From Ichthyophonus hoferi (Eukaryota; Opisthokonta; Ichthyosporea; Ichthyophonida; Ichthyophonidae): a stretch of DNA of 64,000 nucleotides. The notes beneath the pieces were generated by a model that ran no database searches, was not told the DNA's origin, and was given only the letters and a program-made list of their open reading frames with translations. The translations under genes were made by a program, and so were the position numbers. The DNA lies in NCBI GenBank assembly GCA_002751075.1, contig NAOQ01000171.1:1556-65555 (forward strand), written 5' to 3'. Of this stretch, positions 61,501 through 64,000 are shown one piece after another (within the stretch, counting starts at the first letter, position 1; each line of letters starts with the position of its first letter).

Positions 61501-64000
61501 TACTCATTCTCATCGTTTTTTCCTACATACTTCACCACACTAATCTGATCATAAGTAATGGCCTAGTGACGTAAGCTCCTCTTCACGCACATTTTCATCG
61601 TTTTGCAATTAATGTCTATCCTGGACATAGTCTCTGTTTCAGTCCTCTTGAAGCGTTCAAGTATAACCTTACATGTTCAAGTGCCCTTTATTATCATTCG
61701 TTCTCACTATTTCAATAAACATCTCTCTTTCCATTTCCCACATCAATTTGTTTTAAGTTCATTAATACCTCCATATTACAAACAAGCTTACACCCGTACA
61801 CACATATATATACCAACATACCAAATAGCTACAAACAAAGCATGTTCACACAAAAACAAGCCTACATAAAGACTAACTCTTATATGTAAAATGAAAACGA
61901 ACCCTGGAGGTGATTGCATTATAGGCGTGTGGCGATCCCAAACCAATAAAGTAATTTAAAGAAGTGTTTGTTATAGGACTATAACTGGCACGTAATGTGA
62001 ATCCTTTGATGTCTAAAATATCTAAAGAGTATTCTAAAGAAGGCAGTGTCTCTGTAGTGGGGCTAACATCGAAACCTTCATTCTCTTGAAAGACAAGCTG
62101 AGGTGGTTTGGGCTGAAACTGGGATGGGAGGGAGGGGGACAATAGATATGATAGAGAAGTAGGAGTAAGGTTGATTAACAGGTTAAATAATTACATGGTT
62201 GCACAGCTAGTATAAAGCATGAGAAATAATGACAGATGGAGAGAGTAGATAAGGAGGAGTGAGCAAATTTGAAAGAAACTTAGATTGAATAAATGAACTA
62301 GCAAGCACATCATGGAATTTTTATATACGGATAAGTCGTTTGATAAGAAAACAAAATAAATAAATAACAGAAAAGAAACACAAGAGAAATGGTTTTGCAA
62401 AATGATTGAGAAAAAAAAAGGCAATATACATACAAAAAAGAGAGAACAAAAGAAGGAAAGAAAATAAAGTAGATAAAGAGGCAATTGGGGAGAGCGAGAC
62501 CAAATAGCAAGCATACAACCCACAAATATATGGATCAACGGAAAAGAGAGAGAGAAGAGATGGCGCGGCACACCGAACAAGGGGAAAGTAAAAAGATAGA
62601 AGAAAGATAAAGCTCAAAAGAGTACTATTTTTAATAAAAGACAGATCATATATAATTGATTAGATTATACATATCCTGTGTCAAACTAACCTAGAACTAA
62701 AAAGTGATACATATTATTGTTTAGAAAGAGAGAATGTTTGGGCAAGAGAAAAAACTGGTTGAATCAATAAATAATCAAATAATTAATGTAGCAGGAAAAA
62801 AGCCTATACTTAAACTTAATAGAAAAAAGATAGAAATAAATAGGTTCATTACAGAGCTCCACCAGTCTCTTTGAGTGCTGCTGTATGGGTTTTGCACGTA
62901 AATGTTAGCCCTCATAACATGGGTGTCGTAAGGGAAATCATGCATGTCCAACCGATTTAATCGCACACGGATCTCTTTCCTTTCTACCCACTGGACAAAA
63001 CAGTTATCAATACTATGACAGTCGATATAGGGCATAAGAGGTTGAAGATTGCCTTTACACTCCTCTTCACTACTGCAGCATCCTAGATCCTGGTAGGGTA
63101 GAAGGGGAGTGGATAAAAAATAATGAGAATGTCAAAAGAGAAGGAGGGAAAGAAGATTGGAAAGAAACATTAATAATTGAATCAAGTGAAATGAAAGTAT
63201 AATAATATACATAAAATAAAGAAAGATATCCAGTTGAAGAATTAAAAGAAAATTGCCGAGTACATGCACAAAATAAGGAGACTACAAATAGGGCAATTTT
63301 TTTTAAAAAAATTTCCAAAGATATTATGAGGGAGATGAAAAAGGAGAGACAATAATAAAGAAATACTTACGAGATTAATGATAGGAGAAAAAGAAGAAAA
63401 AGTCAGGAAGAGAAAATAAATAAATAGAAGACAGTAGATCCAGGGAGAGCATGGGAGAGATAAAAAACCAAATCAATGGAAAGGAAGGGGAGTATTCAAG
63501 TATAATGGATGAATGTGTAGGTTGGTTTCATACAGTTGTTTGTATATGCGGTCAAAATAATAAATCATTTTAGTGCGCTATGCTATAAATATTTTAAATA
63601 TACACTATTTTCCAAGGTAATATTGCTCTATTTCTTTAGCACTTTTTCCTCTCTCCAAGTTAATATTTTTCCGCTGTCGCCATATCCTCTATTTTTTTCC
63701 TTTTATTTTTCCCATGAAATCACAATTGCAGTCTAAATTCTATTATATTTCTTTTCATACATTTATATAAGCATGCCAGGCTATAGTAGTGCCCCATTCC
63801 TAACTTATTTGTTTTTTCTCCACCTGTCTAGAAACCTGGTGTCAATTTCTATCTCCTTTGTACACCTATTTATCACTACCCCAACATCTTACCTGCTCAG
63901 TATCGTCCTGTATTTGGGTTTGCTGATCAGTGCACAGGGGGGGAACAGTGTAAATCATGTGGTCTTCCGATATGATATTATCCTGCAGGACCTCTAAGGG
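58544..64000 (-). CDS. Pentameric ligand-gated ion channel subunit without Cys-loop (5' partial)
   Basis: Subunits of this superfamily form five-fold ligand-gated pores in membranes. Seven exons are seen (63893-64000, 62853-63089, 61903-62118, 60889-61138, 60107-60263, 59225-59420, 58544-58753), giving 457 residues. The N-terminal signal and early ligand-binding strands lie beyond the window. Exon 2 has LDMHDFPYDTHV, the conserved FPFD turn of the loop between beta strands 6 and 7. The flanking cysteines of animal Cys-loop receptors are absent, as in bacterial and protist members. M1 is LRYFAFPLILVGVTTCA, M2 NRMGFAAIGILTTLVLINKL, and M3 IIDILGIITIVFGGVVWVEA; M4 (FTAASCVIVYLYLIGVVMLL) crosses an intron. 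A further hydrophobic stretch, YVFIIWTVIGLFLSCGILAM, follows, then a 100-residue Ser/Arg-rich tail. The donor TC|GTGGGT at 60107 is chosen because it alone keeps frame into the M4 exon. Ion selectivity and ligand cannot be told. Confidence 0.82.
60075..60101 (+). repeat. Short telomere-like TTAGGG repeat inside channel intron
   Basis: TTTAGGG, TTAGGG and TTAGAG follow each other on the plus strand (CCCTAA units on the transcribed strand), immediately inside the 5' end of a channel intron. Only about three units are present, so it is a short interstitial tract and not a telomere. Confidence 0.6.

Noticed and set aside
62191-62617. Overlapping hydrophobic minus-strand open frames (up to 129 residues)
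   Set aside because: These lie in a purine-rich intron of the channel gene, read as Phe/Leu/Ser-rich on the minus strand. Bounding exons splice across it in frame, and similar low-complexity frames occur in several windows.

Overview
This is a eukaryotic nuclear window: AT-rich, with protein genes split by many short GT-AG introns of roughly 80-900 bases, intron-hosted snoRNA, a copia-type retroelement fossil, dispersed repeats and three assembly gaps. A ZDHHC17-type ankyrin palmitoyltransferase, a 14-3-3 gene, a pentameric ligand-gated channel and a U14 snoRNA inside a small spliced host gene point to a holozoan, either an early-branching animal or a unicellular relative of animals. A DUF1769 gene, a family I know mostly from fungi and protists, is compatible with a protist. 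I cannot name the species.

Bases 1-33,500 are gene-dense. In order: ALG11 (+, 13 exons, 459-7409); a 14-3-3 protein (-, 6 exons, 8920-12099); a ZDHHC17/HIP14-like ankyrin DHHC palmitoyltransferase (+, 17 exons, 13290-22501), divergent from 14-3-3 across about 1.2 kb; a short non-coding host gene (-, about 23935-24617) carrying U14 and a second C/D-box snoRNA in its introns; a 15-exon gene (+, 26015-31378) for an acidic, His/Cys-rich protein whose C-terminal third resembles by eye the ZipA C-terminal domain of bacterial cell division; and an intronless class I methyltransferase (-, 32656-33537).

Bases 33,500-58,500 are gene-poor. They hold a broken copia remnant with a cluster of related LTR-like repeats (34-40 kb), an intronless DUF1769 gene (42328-43152), a three-exon serine/threonine kinase gene (-, 47983-49956), several copies of two further dispersed repeat families, and two gaps. 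Bases 58,544-64,000 carry, on the minus strand, most of a pentameric ligand-gated ion channel (7 exons seen, 5' end outside the window). It lacks the classical Cys-loop and has an apparent extra membrane segment after M4.

The genes are not an obvious functional unit. ALG11 acts in N-glycan precursor assembly at the ER, the DHHC enzyme in protein palmitoylation, 14-3-3 and the kinase in phospho-signalling, and the channel at a membrane. The most unusual items are the ZipA-C-like protein, the channel architecture, and the compact non-coding U14 host gene. Exon boundaries were assigned by reading splice signals and keeping frame by eye. Family assignments come from memory of conserved motifs, with no database search.
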